DNA of 64,000 nucleotides, from positions 1 to 64,000 of the forward strand of contig DASVCL010000030.1 of NCBI GenBank assembly GCA_036381615.1. The letters run 5' to 3'. The translations under genes and the position numbers were made by a program. The notes below the pieces were generated by a model. That model was not told the origin of the DNA. It worked only from the letters and a program-made list of their open reading frames with translations, and made no database searches. The DNA comes from CALANV01 sp036381615 (GTDB lineage Bacteria; Pseudomonadota; Alphaproteobacteria; CACIAM-22H2). Each line of letters begins with the position of its first letter. The stretch's first letter is position 1. Shown here one piece after another: positions 35,301-43,666 of this stretch.

Positions 35301-35820
35301 GATCGAGGCCGCCGCGGACGTGGTCGTGTGGTGCTGCGACGAGGCGCCCGGATTCACGCCCGGCCGGCCGCAGGACCGCAGCTTCGTCGGCAACATCGTC
35401 GAGGCAATGGCCGCCTACGGGGCGGGTCGTCTGGGCGAGGCGACGATCCCGTTGACGGCGGTCGATCGCATCATCGTCATCGGTTCGGACCGCATGATGG
35501 CCGCGGTCGGCGCCGCGCGGCATGGCGTGCTGCGCCCGTATCTGAAGCCGGACCATGTTGCGGTCGCCTCCATCAACTCGCCGATGCAGTGCATGATGAA
35601 GGAGATCTGCGCCCAGTGCCTGCAGGCGCACAGGGATCCGGTCACGGGCGAGGAGACGATCGTCTTCTCGTGCTTCAACCAGGATCAGCCGCTCGACTGC
35701 GTGGACTTCGGCGTCCTCAACGAGCGGCTCCGGCAGAACGGGCTCCAGGAAAAGCTCACCGCGCTGTGGATCGACCGCTGCCTGAAGCGGCTCGATCTGC
35801 GCGCCGGCGCTGCGGCGTAA
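32314..35820 (+). CDS. Fused iron-sulfur flavoprotein (GltD-like plus PyrK/ferredoxin-reductase-like)
   Basis: This is a 1168-residue cytosolic redox protein. The N-terminal 235 residues form an unrecognised helical domain. A cysteine-rich region follows (C250, C253, C261, C285 and C325-x2-C328-x3-C332), resembling the [4Fe-4S]-binding domain of GltD and dihydropyrimidine dehydrogenase. Two Rossmann folds of GltD type follow: FAD (VVGLGPAGF, residue 390) and NAD(P) (VVVVGGGLTAID, residue 569). From about residue 830 a ferredoxin-reductase-like FAD/NAD module (FRPGQFYRLQNFE) ends in a PyrK-like [2Fe-2S] motif (C1093-x5-C1099-x2-C1102-x17-C1120). The arrangement resembles NfnAB joined into one chain, so NAD(P)H-dependent electron transfer or bifurcation is possible. 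It follows a MarR regulator. Confidence 0.8.
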   Translation: MKTAPAPTADLKLAFGFDFSDLYERDGLVRLDRAFLDRLQAADVALANRLLAARADPSALSAKDEGNLLIDLGPHLDAFVAELFGIEKEVRELAARTHALDPLYACKRLFVQRQAAKAFKPDEVATFDGAALARALEARMGEALTEIGFARHVMAWEKTPDQHKDALDLALRYAAWATLTDAGKAKHARGVLFKVPHKIDPMNLVPVETVEIDGVRMMRLPEHEWRQRDGFALTDPGADLVHALDQMNYCIWCHNQGKDSCSKGLKDKKTGAFQKSVFNVTLAGCPLEEKISEMHTLKAQGIAIGAFATIAVDNPMMAATGHRICNDCMKACIYQKQEPVDIPQAETRIMKDVLELPWGFEIYGLLTRWNPLNIRRPLPRPATGYKVLVVGLGPAGFTLAHHLLNDGHTVVGVDGLKIEPLPAEISGVRPSGERVAFRPIRDVAELYENLDDRVMAGFGGVAEYGITVRWNKNFLKVIRLLLERRRQFAMYGGVRFGGTLTVEDAWAYGFDHIALCAGAGKPTQIKMPNSLARGVRMASDFLMALQLTGAAKQASIANLQIRLPVVVVGGGLTAIDTATEALAYYTRQVEKFLDRYETLVAERGAEAVRARWTPEDVEIAEEFLAHARAIRDERRQAAAEKRAPRLAQLLTSWGGATIAYRRRLIDAPSYTLNHEEVAKALEEGVRFAEGLTPAGIEVDAWNHAKGIRFTRERDGRTEEVVLPARSVLIAAGTQPNTVLAREDASGIKLDGRYFAAVDEDGNPVKPERAISKPAEAHVLMSFADDGRAMSFFGDLHPSFFGNVVKAMGSAKQGYPVISRVLAKRQPGAIAPEALVSRLDAELRARVHAVTRLTPNIVEVVLEAPQAARKFRPGQFYRLQNFETLAPRIDGTVLAMEGLALTGAWVDTDRGLVSVIALEMGGSSDLCALLKPGEPVILMGPTGSPTETPAGETVALVGGGLGNAVLFSIGAALRRAGSRVVYFAGYKKLQDRYKVEQIEAAADVVVWCCDEAPGFTPGRPQDRSFVGNIVEAMAAYGAGRLGEATIPLTAVDRIIVIGSDRMMAAVGAARHGVLRPYLKPDHVAVASINSPMQCMMKEICAQCLQAHRDPVTGEETIVFSCFNQDQPLDCVDFGVLNERLRQNGLQEKLTALWIDRCLKRLDLRAGAAA

Positions 35821-35897
35821 CCGCCGCGGCCCCCGGTATGCCGGGTCGCCGCTGAACCCTTGGACAGAGATCGCGCGACGCGGCTACAACCGTCGGC

Positions 35898-36938
35898 GTG
35901 AACGAAACGTCTGATACATCGGACGGCGAGATTGCCGCGGCGCGGGCGGCCCTCCTGCGGCTCGGCCTGATCGCGCCGGCCGACCGTCCGCGCTTCACGC
36001 GGTTGACCGGCGGCGTCGCCTCGGACATCTGGAAGGTCGAGCTGCCGGAGGGCCCGGTCTGCGTCAAGCGGGCGCTCGCCAGATTGCGCGTTCAGCAGGA
36101 CTGGCGCGCCCCGGTGTCGCGCAGCGGCAACGAGGTCGCGTGGCTCGAGACCGCCGGGCGCATCCTGCCGGATTCGGTACCGCGCGTGATTGCGGCCGAC
36201 CGGGGCGCCAACCTGTTCGTGATGACCTACCTCGATCCCGCCGTTTACAGCAGCTGGAAGCACCAGCTTCGCGACGGCATCGCCGATGCGGCGACGGCGC
36301 ATGCCGTCGGCGAGCGTCTCGTCCGCATCCACGCGGCGACGGCCGGCGATCCGGCGATCGCCGCACGTTTCGAAACCGACGAGATATTCGATGCGATCCG
36401 GCTCGAGCCGTATCTCGTCGCCACGGCGCGTCACTATGAAGGGCTCGGTCAACCCGATATCGCGGCGACACTGCGCGACGTGGCCGCCGTGACGGCGGCG
36501 ACCAAGCGCGCGCTCGTCCACGGCGACGTAAGCCCGAAGAACATTCTCGTGGGTCCTCGCGGGCCCGTGTTCCTCGATGCGGAATGCGCCTGGTACGGCG
36601 ATCCGGCCTTCGATCTCGCGTTCTGTCTCAACCACATGCTGCTCAAGTGCCTGTGGCGGCCCGATGCGTCCGCAGGGTTCATGGCCTGTTTCGATGCGCT
36701 GGCTTCGGCCTATCTTGCCGGCGTGACATGGGAACCGGCAGCGGCGATCGAGGCGCGGACGGCGCGGCTTCTGCCCGGCCTGTTCCTTGCCCGCGTCGAT
36801 GGCAAGTCGCCGGTCGAATATCTTGTCGACGCGCAGGACAAGGATCGCGTGCGGCGCGTGGCCATCCGGTTCCTGCGGGAGCCGGCGACACGGTTGGCGG
36901 CGATCCGCGCCGCCTGGACGGAGGAGACGGGCTCGTGA
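35898..36938 (+). CDS. Aminoglycoside-phosphotransferase-fold kinase (APH family)
   Basis: This 346-residue small-molecule kinase has the APH/choline-kinase fold: an N-lobe with LTGGVASDIWKVELP and VCVKRAL (ATP-binding Lys), and a C-lobe with the catalytic loop VHGDVSPKNILVG and the metal-binding LDAECAWYGDPAFDLAF. Family members phosphorylate sugars, amino alcohols, methylthioribose, homoserine and others; the substrate here is unknown. It starts with GTG at 35898. Its stop overlaps the GTG start of the enolase-like gene (GTGA), so both are made together and probably act in one pathway. Confidence 0.85.
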   Translation: MNETSDTSDGEIAAARAALLRLGLIAPADRPRFTRLTGGVASDIWKVELPEGPVCVKRALARLRVQQDWRAPVSRSGNEVAWLETAGRILPDSVPRVIAADRGANLFVMTYLDPAVYSSWKHQLRDGIADAATAHAVGERLVRIHAATAGDPAIAARFETDEIFDAIRLEPYLVATARHYEGLGQPDIAATLRDVAAVTAATKRALVHGDVSPKNILVGPRGPVFLDAECAWYGDPAFDLAFCLNHMLLKCLWRPDASAGFMACFDALASAYLAGVTWEPAAAIEARTARLLPGLFLARVDGKSPVEYLVDAQDKDRVRRVAIRFLREPATRLAAIRAAWTEETGS

Positions 36939-38203
36939 CGAAAATCGTGGCAGTGATCGGGCGGCGCATTTGGGATTCACGCGGCCGGCCGACGGTCGAA
37001 GCCGAAATCCGGCTGGCGAGTGGCGCCGTCGGCCGCGGCATCGCCCCCGCCGGTGCCTCCACGGGATCGGGCGAGGCGATCGATCTGCGTGATGGCAGCG
37101 CCAAGTTCGGTGGCCTCGATGTCCGCCGCGCCGTCGCCAACGTGAACGGCGAAATCGCTGCCGCGCTGCTCGGCTGCGACGCCGCCGATCAGGCGGCCAT
37201 TGACCATCGTCTCGTCGCGTTGGACGGGACGCCGAACAAGGCGCGCCTCGGCGGCAATGCCGTCATCGCGACATCGATGGCGGCGGCGCACGCGGCGGCT
37301 GCGGCGCGCGGGCTGCCGCTGTGGCGTTCGCTCGGTGCCGAGATGCCGGTGCTGCCGATGCCGGAGATCCAGATCATCGGCGGCGGCGCGCATGCGAGCC
37401 GCCGCGTCGACGTGCAGGATTTCATGATCGTGCCGGTCGGCGCCCGCGATTTTGCCGAAGCACTCGACTGGGCGGCGGAGGTCCATCGCGCGGCCGGCGG
37501 CCTCCTCGCCAAGGCCGGACAGGTCGCCGGTGTGGCCGACGAGGGCGGCTACTGGCCGGCGTTCGACCGCAACGAGGATGCGATCGAACTGATCGTCCGC
37601 GCGATCGAGTCCGTGGGCTTGCGGCCCGGCACGGACGTCGCCATTTCACTCGACATCGCCGCGACGCAGCTCCGCACGCCCGGCGGCTATCGCCTCGCGC
37701 GCGAGGGACGGGAATTGCCGCCCGATGCGTTCGCGGCACTTCTGCTCGGCTGGCTTGACGCCTACCCGATCTGCGCGATCGAGGACCCGCTCGCCGAAGA
37801 TGATGCCGACGGTATCGCCGCCTTCACCCGCGCTGCGTCCGCGCGCGCGATCGTGGTGGGCGACGATTTTCTGGTTACGAATGCCGGGCGGATCGCCGGT
37901 GCCGCGGCGAAAGGCGCCTGCACGGCGACGCTCATCAAGCCGAATCAGGCAGGCACGCTCACCGAGGCGAAGGCGGCATTCGATGCCGCGCGGGCCGTGG
38001 GCTGGACGACGATCGTATCGGCCCGCTCGGGCGAGACGGAGGACGTGACCATCGCGCATCTCGCCGCGGGGTGGGGCGCGGACATGCTGAAGGTCGGCTC
38101 GCTGACGCGCTCGGAGCGGATGGCGAAATGGAACGAGTGCCTGCGGATCGCCGAAAGCCGCGGGGCGCGTTTCGCCGGCTGGCGGGGGGCGCGACGCGGC
38201 TGA
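36935..38203 (+). CDS. Enolase-family protein with altered active site
   Basis: This 422-residue protein is clearly an enolase homologue: IWDSRGRPTVEAE, GASTGSGEA, ADEGGYWP (Glu203), SLDIAAT (Asp240), IEDPLAEDD (Glu283), GDDFLVTN, LIKPNQAGTLTEA (Lys335), SARSGETED and LKVGSLTRSERMAK (Lys386). Two residues usually invariant in glycolytic enolase differ: the Glu of QEFM is Asp162, and the His of SHRSGETED is Ala363. His153, Glu203, the metal ligands and both lysines are kept. The GTG start is coupled to the upstream kinase. It may therefore be a paralogue acting on a different phosphorylated hydroxy acid; a normal enolase is expected elsewhere. Confidence 0.82.
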   Translation: MTKIVAVIGRRIWDSRGRPTVEAEIRLASGAVGRGIAPAGASTGSGEAIDLRDGSAKFGGLDVRRAVANVNGEIAAALLGCDAADQAAIDHRLVALDGTPNKARLGGNAVIATSMAAAHAAAAARGLPLWRSLGAEMPVLPMPEIQIIGGGAHASRRVDVQDFMIVPVGARDFAEALDWAAEVHRAAGGLLAKAGQVAGVADEGGYWPAFDRNEDAIELIVRAIESVGLRPGTDVAISLDIAATQLRTPGGYRLAREGRELPPDAFAALLLGWLDAYPICAIEDPLAEDDADGIAAFTRAASARAIVVGDDFLVTNAGRIAGAAAKGACTATLIKPNQAGTLTEAKAAFDAARAVGWTTIVSARSGETEDVTIAHLAAGWGADMLKVGSLTRSERMAKWNECLRIAESRGARFAGWRGARRG

Positions 38204-38212
38204 GCGTCCGGC

Positions 38213-39886
38213 TCAACCCCAGCTCGTGACGGTGCCGCGCCGGCGCAGGTTGAGGCGCGGCTTAGCCACGGCTGCAGGCAGTGGTCCCGGACGGCCGAAG
38301 AGATAACCCTGCCCGAACCCGATCCCCAGCGCCTTCAGCGCATCGGACTGCGCCTCGGTTTCGACCATCTCGGCGATCGTACCGGCGCCGAGCTTGCGGG
38401 TGAGTGCGACGATGGCCTCGATCAGCGCGCGGTCGCGCGGCGCGTCGGCGACGTTGCGCGTGTACTTGCCGTCGAGCTTCACGAAATCGACCGCGAAGGC
38501 GTTGAGGTAGTCGAACGAGGCGGCGCCGGTCCCGAAATCGTCGAGGCAGATGCGGATGCCGCGCCCGCGCAGGTCCTGCAGGAAGAGGGCGACTTCGTCC
38601 GGGCGGCTGATGATCGCCGACTCGGTGACCTCGAGCAGCAGGCGGCCGCCGAGGTCGCCCACCGTCTTCAGGAGCGCATCGAGCTCGGCACGGAAGACGG
38701 CGCTCTCCAGCGAGCGCCCTGACAAATTGACCGCGATCGACACGGCCGGCTGCGTCGCCTTTCGTTCCTCCAGTATCCGCAGCACGCGGTCGCATACGGC
38801 GAGGTCCAGCTCGTTGACGAGGCCGACCTGCTCGGCGAATGCGATGCGGGCCGCCGGCGATTCGCTTTCGGTGAAGCGGGCCAGCGCCTCGTAGTGCATG
38901 GTGTTGCGCGACTCGAGCTCGACGATCGGCTGGAACGCGAGATCGAACTGGCGCGCGCCGAGAGCGGTGCGTAGCTGGCGGATATTGCTTGCCGCCTCGC
39001 GGAGAAGCTGGTCGAGCCCGTCGGACAGCGACTGGATCGTGAAGCTTCCCTGCTTCGCCTCGGCGAACTTGTTGATCGCGTAGACGAGGGCGCGGGCGGC
39101 GTCAGTATCGCTCAGGCGGCCGCGGTCGAGATCGACTGTCGACGTGCCGACCGTCAGCGATCCGCCCAGGGGATCGGCGCTCCTGGCGATCTCGGCAATC
39201 TGCTGGCCCAGGCTCCGCACGTCGAGCGCGCCGTCGTGGACCAGCCCGAAGCGGTCGGCCGACAACCGGCCTGCGCCGTCGCCGCCCACCGATCGGGCCC
39301 GCAGGTGCCGTCCGACGACGTTCATCAGCCCGATGGCCGTCTCGCCATCGACGCGCCGACGAAGCTCGTCGAGGCCGCCCATCGTGAGCAATGTCAGCTT
39401 GCCGCCGTTTCCGATCTCGGTGACGGCGCGCCGGACGAAGGAGTCGCGGTCGAGCAGCCGGGTCTCGGGATCGCGCCCGTTCTCCGCCCTTTCTCCATCC
39501 ATCGGCATGGCGGAAACCGGGGTGCTGAGCGTCAGGTGGAACACGTCGCGTTCGGACGGCAGTCGGCAACCGCCGAGAATGACGGTCGAACCTTCATTGG
39601 CGAGCTGCACTGCGATCGGGGTGAAGCGGCCGCCCTTCGTGATCGAGCCCAGCAGGATCTTGGCGAGCGGACGATCGGTCGCAGAGAGGAGGTCCAGCAC
39701 CGAATGACCGACGAGGTCCTCGGCCTTCTGATGCGTCAGGCTGAACGTGGCGCCGGTCGCGAACCGGATCTTGTAGTCCGCGCCGACCTCCATCAGCAGA
39801 TCCGCCGCGGCAAATGCAAAGGCAACGAATCGATCGCGCTCCTCGCGCAAGTGGTCTCGCGTCGGCGGTACGGCTGGTTGAGTCAT
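38213..39886 (-). CDS. PAS-GGDEF-EAL protein (probable c-di-GMP phosphodiesterase)
   Basis: This is a 557-residue cytosolic signalling protein. An N-terminal PAS-like domain lies at about residues 20-110 (VGADYKIRFATGATFSLTH), then a degenerate GGDEF domain (SADRF in place of GGDEF), then a complete EAL domain at about residues 290-545: HYEALARF, NLSGRSL, EVTESAII, DDFGTGAASFDYL, KLDGKY and EMVETEAQ. The cyclase half should be inactive while the phosphodiesterase half has the residues for c-di-GMP hydrolysis. No membrane segment is visible. The start at 39886 was chosen over longer readings that are antisense to the neighbouring promoter region. Confidence 0.88.
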   Translation of the reverse strand: MTQPAVPPTRDHLREERDRFVAFAFAAADLLMEVGADYKIRFATGATFSLTHQKAEDLVGHSVLDLLSATDRPLAKILLGSITKGGRFTPIAVQLANEGSTVILGGCRLPSERDVFHLTLSTPVSAMPMDGERAENGRDPETRLLDRDSFVRRAVTEIGNGGKLTLLTMGGLDELRRRVDGETAIGLMNVVGRHLRARSVGGDGAGRLSADRFGLVHDGALDVRSLGQQIAEIARSADPLGGSLTVGTSTVDLDRGRLSDTDAARALVYAINKFAEAKQGSFTIQSLSDGLDQLLREAASNIRQLRTALGARQFDLAFQPIVELESRNTMHYEALARFTESESPAARIAFAEQVGLVNELDLAVCDRVLRILEERKATQPAVSIAVNLSGRSLESAVFRAELDALLKTVGDLGGRLLLEVTESAIISRPDEVALFLQDLRGRGIRICLDDFGTGAASFDYLNAFAVDFVKLDGKYTRNVADAPRDRALIEAIVALTRKLGAGTIAEMVETEAQSDALKALGIGFGQGYLFGRPGPLPAAVAKPRLNLRRRGTVTSWG

Positions 39887-40067
39887 GTCGTGTGGATTGG
39901 GACGTCGTCGCGGCGTGGCCGGCAACCGTAGGGCGCGCAAGCTTAAGGAAGTTTTGACGGCAGCGGTTAACTCGGGACCCGGCCTTGACAAGCGGGGGGT
40001 CAGACGCGCCATTATTCGTACACAAACAATCGTCCGTGGAACAGGCACGGCGGGATCAGGGAGGACG

Positions 40068-40904
40068 ATGGGAAGCTATCTGCGTCCCACGAGGCTGAGC
40101 GAAGCAGTCGCGGCGCTTGCCGGGCGCCCGCATGTGATCGTCGCCGGCGGCACCGATTTCTATCCCGCCCGTGTCGGCCAGCCGCTCGACGAGGACATCC
40201 TCGACATCACGGCCATCGGCGAGCTCCGGCGTATCTCGGACGAGGGGTCGCATTGGCGCATTCCCGCGCTCGTCACGTGGAGCGAGCTGCTGGCCGCCGA
40301 CCTGCCGCCCCTGTTCGACGGTCTCAGACGCGCGGCGCGGGAGGTGGGCGGCGTCCAAATCCAGAATGCCGGCACGATCTGCGGCAATCTCTGCAACGCG
40401 TCGCCGGCCGCCGACGGCATCCCGAACCTGTTCGCGCTCGATGCCGAAGTCGAGCTTGCCTCGATGTCGGGCATCCGGCGGCTGTCGGTCGCCGACTTCG
40501 TCCAGGGGAACCGGCGCACGGCCCGGAGGCCGGACGAGCTCATGACCGCGATCCGCGTGCCGAAGCCGAACCGGCCCGCGCGCAGCACGTTCCTCAAGCT
40601 CGGCGCGCGTACCTATCTGGTCATTTCCATCGTCATGGTGGCCGGCGTCATCGAGGCCGGGCCGGACGGTCGCATCGCGGCGGCGCGTTTCGCCGTGGGC
40701 GCCTGCGCGCCGACCGCGCGGCGGCTGCCGGCGTTGGAACAGGCGCTGGTCGGCGAGAAGCCGTCGCCGGCCCTCGGCGAGCTCGTCCGGCCCGATCATC
40801 TGGCGCCGCTCAGTCCCATCGATGATGTCCGGGGCACGGCCGCGTATCGGCGCGACGCGACGCTGACGCTTCTGCGCCGCGCGATCCTGGAGCTGGCAAC
40901 ATGA
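40068..40904 (+). CDS. Xanthine dehydrogenase-family FAD-binding subunit
   Basis: This 278-residue subunit carries FAD in a molybdenum hydroxylase. Diagnostic segments are VIVAGGTDFYP near the N-terminus and VGGVQIQNAGTICGNLCNASPAAD (cited in part), both contacting FAD, and a C-terminal CO-dehydrogenase-flavoprotein-like domain. It moves electrons from the iron-sulfur clusters of the partner subunit to an acceptor. The ATG at 40068 follows GGGAGGAC. The stop overlaps the next gene by four bases. The substrate is judged to be an N-heteroaromatic ring from the downstream genes. Confidence 0.88.
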   Translation: MGSYLRPTRLSEAVAALAGRPHVIVAGGTDFYPARVGQPLDEDILDITAIGELRRISDEGSHWRIPALVTWSELLAADLPPLFDGLRRAAREVGGVQIQNAGTICGNLCNASPAADGIPNLFALDAEVELASMSGIRRLSVADFVQGNRRTARRPDELMTAIRVPKPNRPARSTFLKLGARTYLVISIVMVAGVIEAGPDGRIAAARFAVGACAPTARRLPALEQALVGEKPSPALGELVRPDHLAPLSPIDDVRGTAAYRRDATLTLLRRAILELAT

Positions 40905-43666
40905 GATCGCCCGAGATCCGCATCGCCTTCACGCTCAACGCGAAGCCGGTCGAGGTGCATGTCGAGCCGGTCCGGCGCCTGGCCGACGTCCTGCGCGAGG
41001 ATCTCCGTCTCACGGGCACCAAGGTCGGCTGCAATGCGGGGGACTGCGGCGCCTGTACCGTGCTGCTCGATGGCCGCCAGGTCTGCGCGTGTCTCGTTCC
41101 GGTGGCGCAGGTCGAAGGCCGGTCGGTGACGACGGTCGAAGGCCTGGCCAGGGACGGCCGCCTCCACGACCTGCAGCGCGCGTTCCATGCCCATGGCGCG
41201 GCACAGTGCGGCATCTGTACGCCCGGCATGCTGATGGCGGCCGCCGACCTGCTCGCCCGCAATGCGCGCCCAAGCGAGGCGGAGGTGCTCGATGCGCTCG
41301 GCGGCGTGCTGTGCCGCTGTACCGGGTACCGCAAGATCGTCGAGGCGGTGCTCGCCGTCGCGCGTCCGACGACCACGGCCGATCCCGCGGCGGGCGAGGC
41401 GGTCGGCGCGCGCCTGCCCAAGGTCGACGGCATCGCCAGGGTCACGGGCGCCGAGCGCTTCGGCGCCGACATGTGGCCGGCGGACTGCCTCGTGCTGCGC
41501 GCCGTACGCTCGCCGCATCATCACGCCCGCTTCACGATCGGCGATCTTGCGCCGCTGCATGCGAAGTATCCCGGGCTCGTGCGGGTCCTCACCGCGAAGG
41601 ACATCCCCGGCCAGAACCGCTACGGCATCTATCCGACCGGCAAGGATCAGCCGGCGCTCGCCGACGGCTATGTGCGCTACCGCGGCGAGGCGGTTGCCGC
41701 CCTCGTCGGCGACGCGGCGACGATCGCGGCGATCCGCGACGAGGACGTGCCGATCGCCTGGGAGGTCCTGCCGACGATCAGCGGCCTGGATGCCGCGCTG
41801 GCGCCCGGTGCGCCCGCGCTGCATGCCGAGCATCCCGACAATGTACTCATTTCGGGACGCGTCGCGCGCGGCGACACGGCGACTGCGCTGGCCCGATCGG
41901 CCGCAGTCGCCGAAGGCAGTTTCGAGACCTCGTTCGTGGAGCATGCCTATATCGAGCCCGAGGCCGGCTATGCCCGGCGCGTCGGCGACCGGATCGAGAT
42001 CGTCGCCTGCACGCAGACGCCGTACATGGACCGCGACGAGCTCGCGCTGATCCTCGGCCTGAAGCCGGAACAGGTGCGCATCATCCCGACCGCCGTGGGC
42101 GGCGGCTTCGGCGGCAAGCTCGACCTGTCGCTGCAGCCCTTGATCGCGACGGCGGCATGGCTGCTCGACCGGCCGGTGCGCTGCGTCTACACGCGCCCCG
42201 AAAGCATGGCATCGACCACGAAGCGCCATCCGGCACGGATCACGGCGCGCGCCGGCTGCGATGGCGAGGGCCGGCTGACCGCGATCGAATTCCACGGCGA
42301 CTTCAACACCGGCGCCTATGCCTCGTGGGGACCCACGGTCGCCAACCGCGTGCCCGTTCACGCGATGGGGCCCTATGAGGTGCCCGCGGTCCGGTGCACG
42401 TCGCGCGCGATCTACACCAACGACCCGCCGGCCGGCGCCTTCCGCGGTTTCGGCGTGCCGCAGGCGGCGATCGCGCACGAGGCATTGATGGACGCGCTCG
42501 CGGCCAAGGTCGGTCTCGATCCGCTTGAGTTCCGCTGGAAGAACGCGTTGCGCAAGGGCTCCGTGACGGCGACGGGGCAGCGTCTCGAGGCGAGCGCGGG
42601 CTTGCGCGCCTGTCTCGATGCGTTGCGGCCGCGCTGGACGGCGCTGCGCGAGGCGGCGGCGGCGTTCAATCGCGCGTCGGCGCATCGCAAGCGCGGCGTC
42701 GGCATCGCCTGCATGTGGTACGGCATCGGGAATACCTCGATGTCGAACCCTTCGACGATGCGGATCGGGCTGTCGCGCGACGGCCGGGTGACGCTCTACA
42801 GCGGCGCAGTCGATATCGGCCAGGGTTCGAACACGATCATGGTGCAGATCGCGGCCGATGCGCTCGGCGTGCCGGCATCGGCGATCGCGCTCGTCACCGG
42901 CGATACCGACCTGACCGCGGATGCCGGCAAGACGTCGGCTTCGCGCCAGACCTTCATCTCCGGCAACGCTGCGCGGCTCGCCGGCGAGGACCTGCGGCGG
43001 CAGATCCTGCGGCTCGGCAATGTCGGGCCCGGGGCGGACATCGAGCTCGAGCCCGGGCGGCTCACGCTCAGCGAGGGCGGCGTGCGCCGCACGGTCGACC
43101 TGGGCGCACTGCCCGTCGTGTCGGATCAGGACGTGCTGATCGGGACCGGGCGCTTCGATCCGCCGACGACCATGCTCGATGAAGACGGGCAGGGGATTCC
43201 CTATGCGACCTACGCCTTCGCCGCGCAGATCGCCGAGGTGGAGGTCGACCTCGAACTCGGCACGACAAAGGTCCGACGCATCGTCGCGGCGCACGACGTC
43301 GGCCGCGCCATCAATCCGACCCAGGTCGAGGGACAGATCCATGGCGGCATCGCGCAGGGTCTCGGCCTTGCGCTGATGGAAGAGTATGTGCCGGGCCGTA
43401 CCGAGAACCTTCATGACTACCTGATCCCGACCTTCGGCGACGTGCCGGAGATCGAATGCATCCTGATCGAGGACGCCGAACCGCTGGGGCCCTTTGGGGC
43501 CAAGGGCATCGGCGAGCCGGCGCTGATCCCGACGGCCCCGGCCATCCTCGGCGCCATTCACCATGCGACGGGCGTTCGCCTCACCCGGGTGCCGGCGACG
43601 CCGGACCGCGTTCGCGCGGCGATCCTGGCAGCGCGGACTTCATCACGCGAGGCCGCGGATGACTGA
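40901..43666 (+). CDS. Fused iron-sulfur and molybdopterin subunit of xanthine dehydrogenase-family hydroxylase
   Basis: This 921-residue subunit hydroxylates an N-heteroaromatic or aldehyde substrate with water as oxygen donor. The N-terminal ferredoxin domain has the [2Fe-2S] ligands C44, C49, C52 and C64; a second four-helix domain has CGICTPGM and CRCTGY. From about residue 160 the Moco domains carry VGGGFGGK, GAFRGFG, and KGIGEPALI, whose Glu is the catalytic base of the family. The iron-sulfur subunit is usually separate; here it is fused in front of the molybdopterin part. It partners the FAD subunit encoded just upstream; the substrate is predicted to be nicotinate-like but is unproven. 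Confidence 0.88.
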   Translation: MRSPEIRIAFTLNAKPVEVHVEPVRRLADVLREDLRLTGTKVGCNAGDCGACTVLLDGRQVCACLVPVAQVEGRSVTTVEGLARDGRLHDLQRAFHAHGAAQCGICTPGMLMAAADLLARNARPSEAEVLDALGGVLCRCTGYRKIVEAVLAVARPTTTADPAAGEAVGARLPKVDGIARVTGAERFGADMWPADCLVLRAVRSPHHHARFTIGDLAPLHAKYPGLVRVLTAKDIPGQNRYGIYPTGKDQPALADGYVRYRGEAVAALVGDAATIAAIRDEDVPIAWEVLPTISGLDAALAPGAPALHAEHPDNVLISGRVARGDTATALARSAAVAEGSFETSFVEHAYIEPEAGYARRVGDRIEIVACTQTPYMDRDELALILGLKPEQVRIIPTAVGGGFGGKLDLSLQPLIATAAWLLDRPVRCVYTRPESMASTTKRHPARITARAGCDGEGRLTAIEFHGDFNTGAYASWGPTVANRVPVHAMGPYEVPAVRCTSRAIYTNDPPAGAFRGFGVPQAAIAHEALMDALAAKVGLDPLEFRWKNALRKGSVTATGQRLEASAGLRACLDALRPRWTALREAAAAFNRASAHRKRGVGIACMWYGIGNTSMSNPSTMRIGLSRDGRVTLYSGAVDIGQGSNTIMVQIAADALGVPASAIALVTGDTDLTADAGKTSASRQTFISGNAARLAGEDLRRQILRLGNVGPGADIELEPGRLTLSEGGVRRTVDLGALPVVSDQDVLIGTGRFDPPTTMLDEDGQGIPYATYAFAAQIAEVEVDLELGTTKVRRIVAAHDVGRAINPTQVEGQIHGGIAQGLGLALMEEYVPGRTENLHDYLIPTFGDVPEIECILIEDAEPLGPFGAKGIGEPALIPTAPAILGAIHHATGVRLTRVPATPDRVRAAILAARTSSREAADD

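Noticed and set aside
32296..35631. Long open frame (about 1100 codons) on the minus strand opposite the fused flavoprotein
   Set aside because: It is antisense to a protein with clear domains, has Arg/His-rich composition typical of the complementary frame in GC-rich DNA, and shows no motif or ribosome-binding site.
36935..38203. Housekeeping glycolytic enolase
   Set aside because: The Glu-to-Asp and His-to-Ala changes and the pairing with a kinase argue against it, although a residual enolase activity cannot be excluded.
40796..43564. Long open frame (about 920 codons) on the minus strand opposite the molybdenum hydroxylase
   Set aside because: It is a shadow of the real gene: Arg/Asp/Gly-rich, no recognisable domain, and no start signal.
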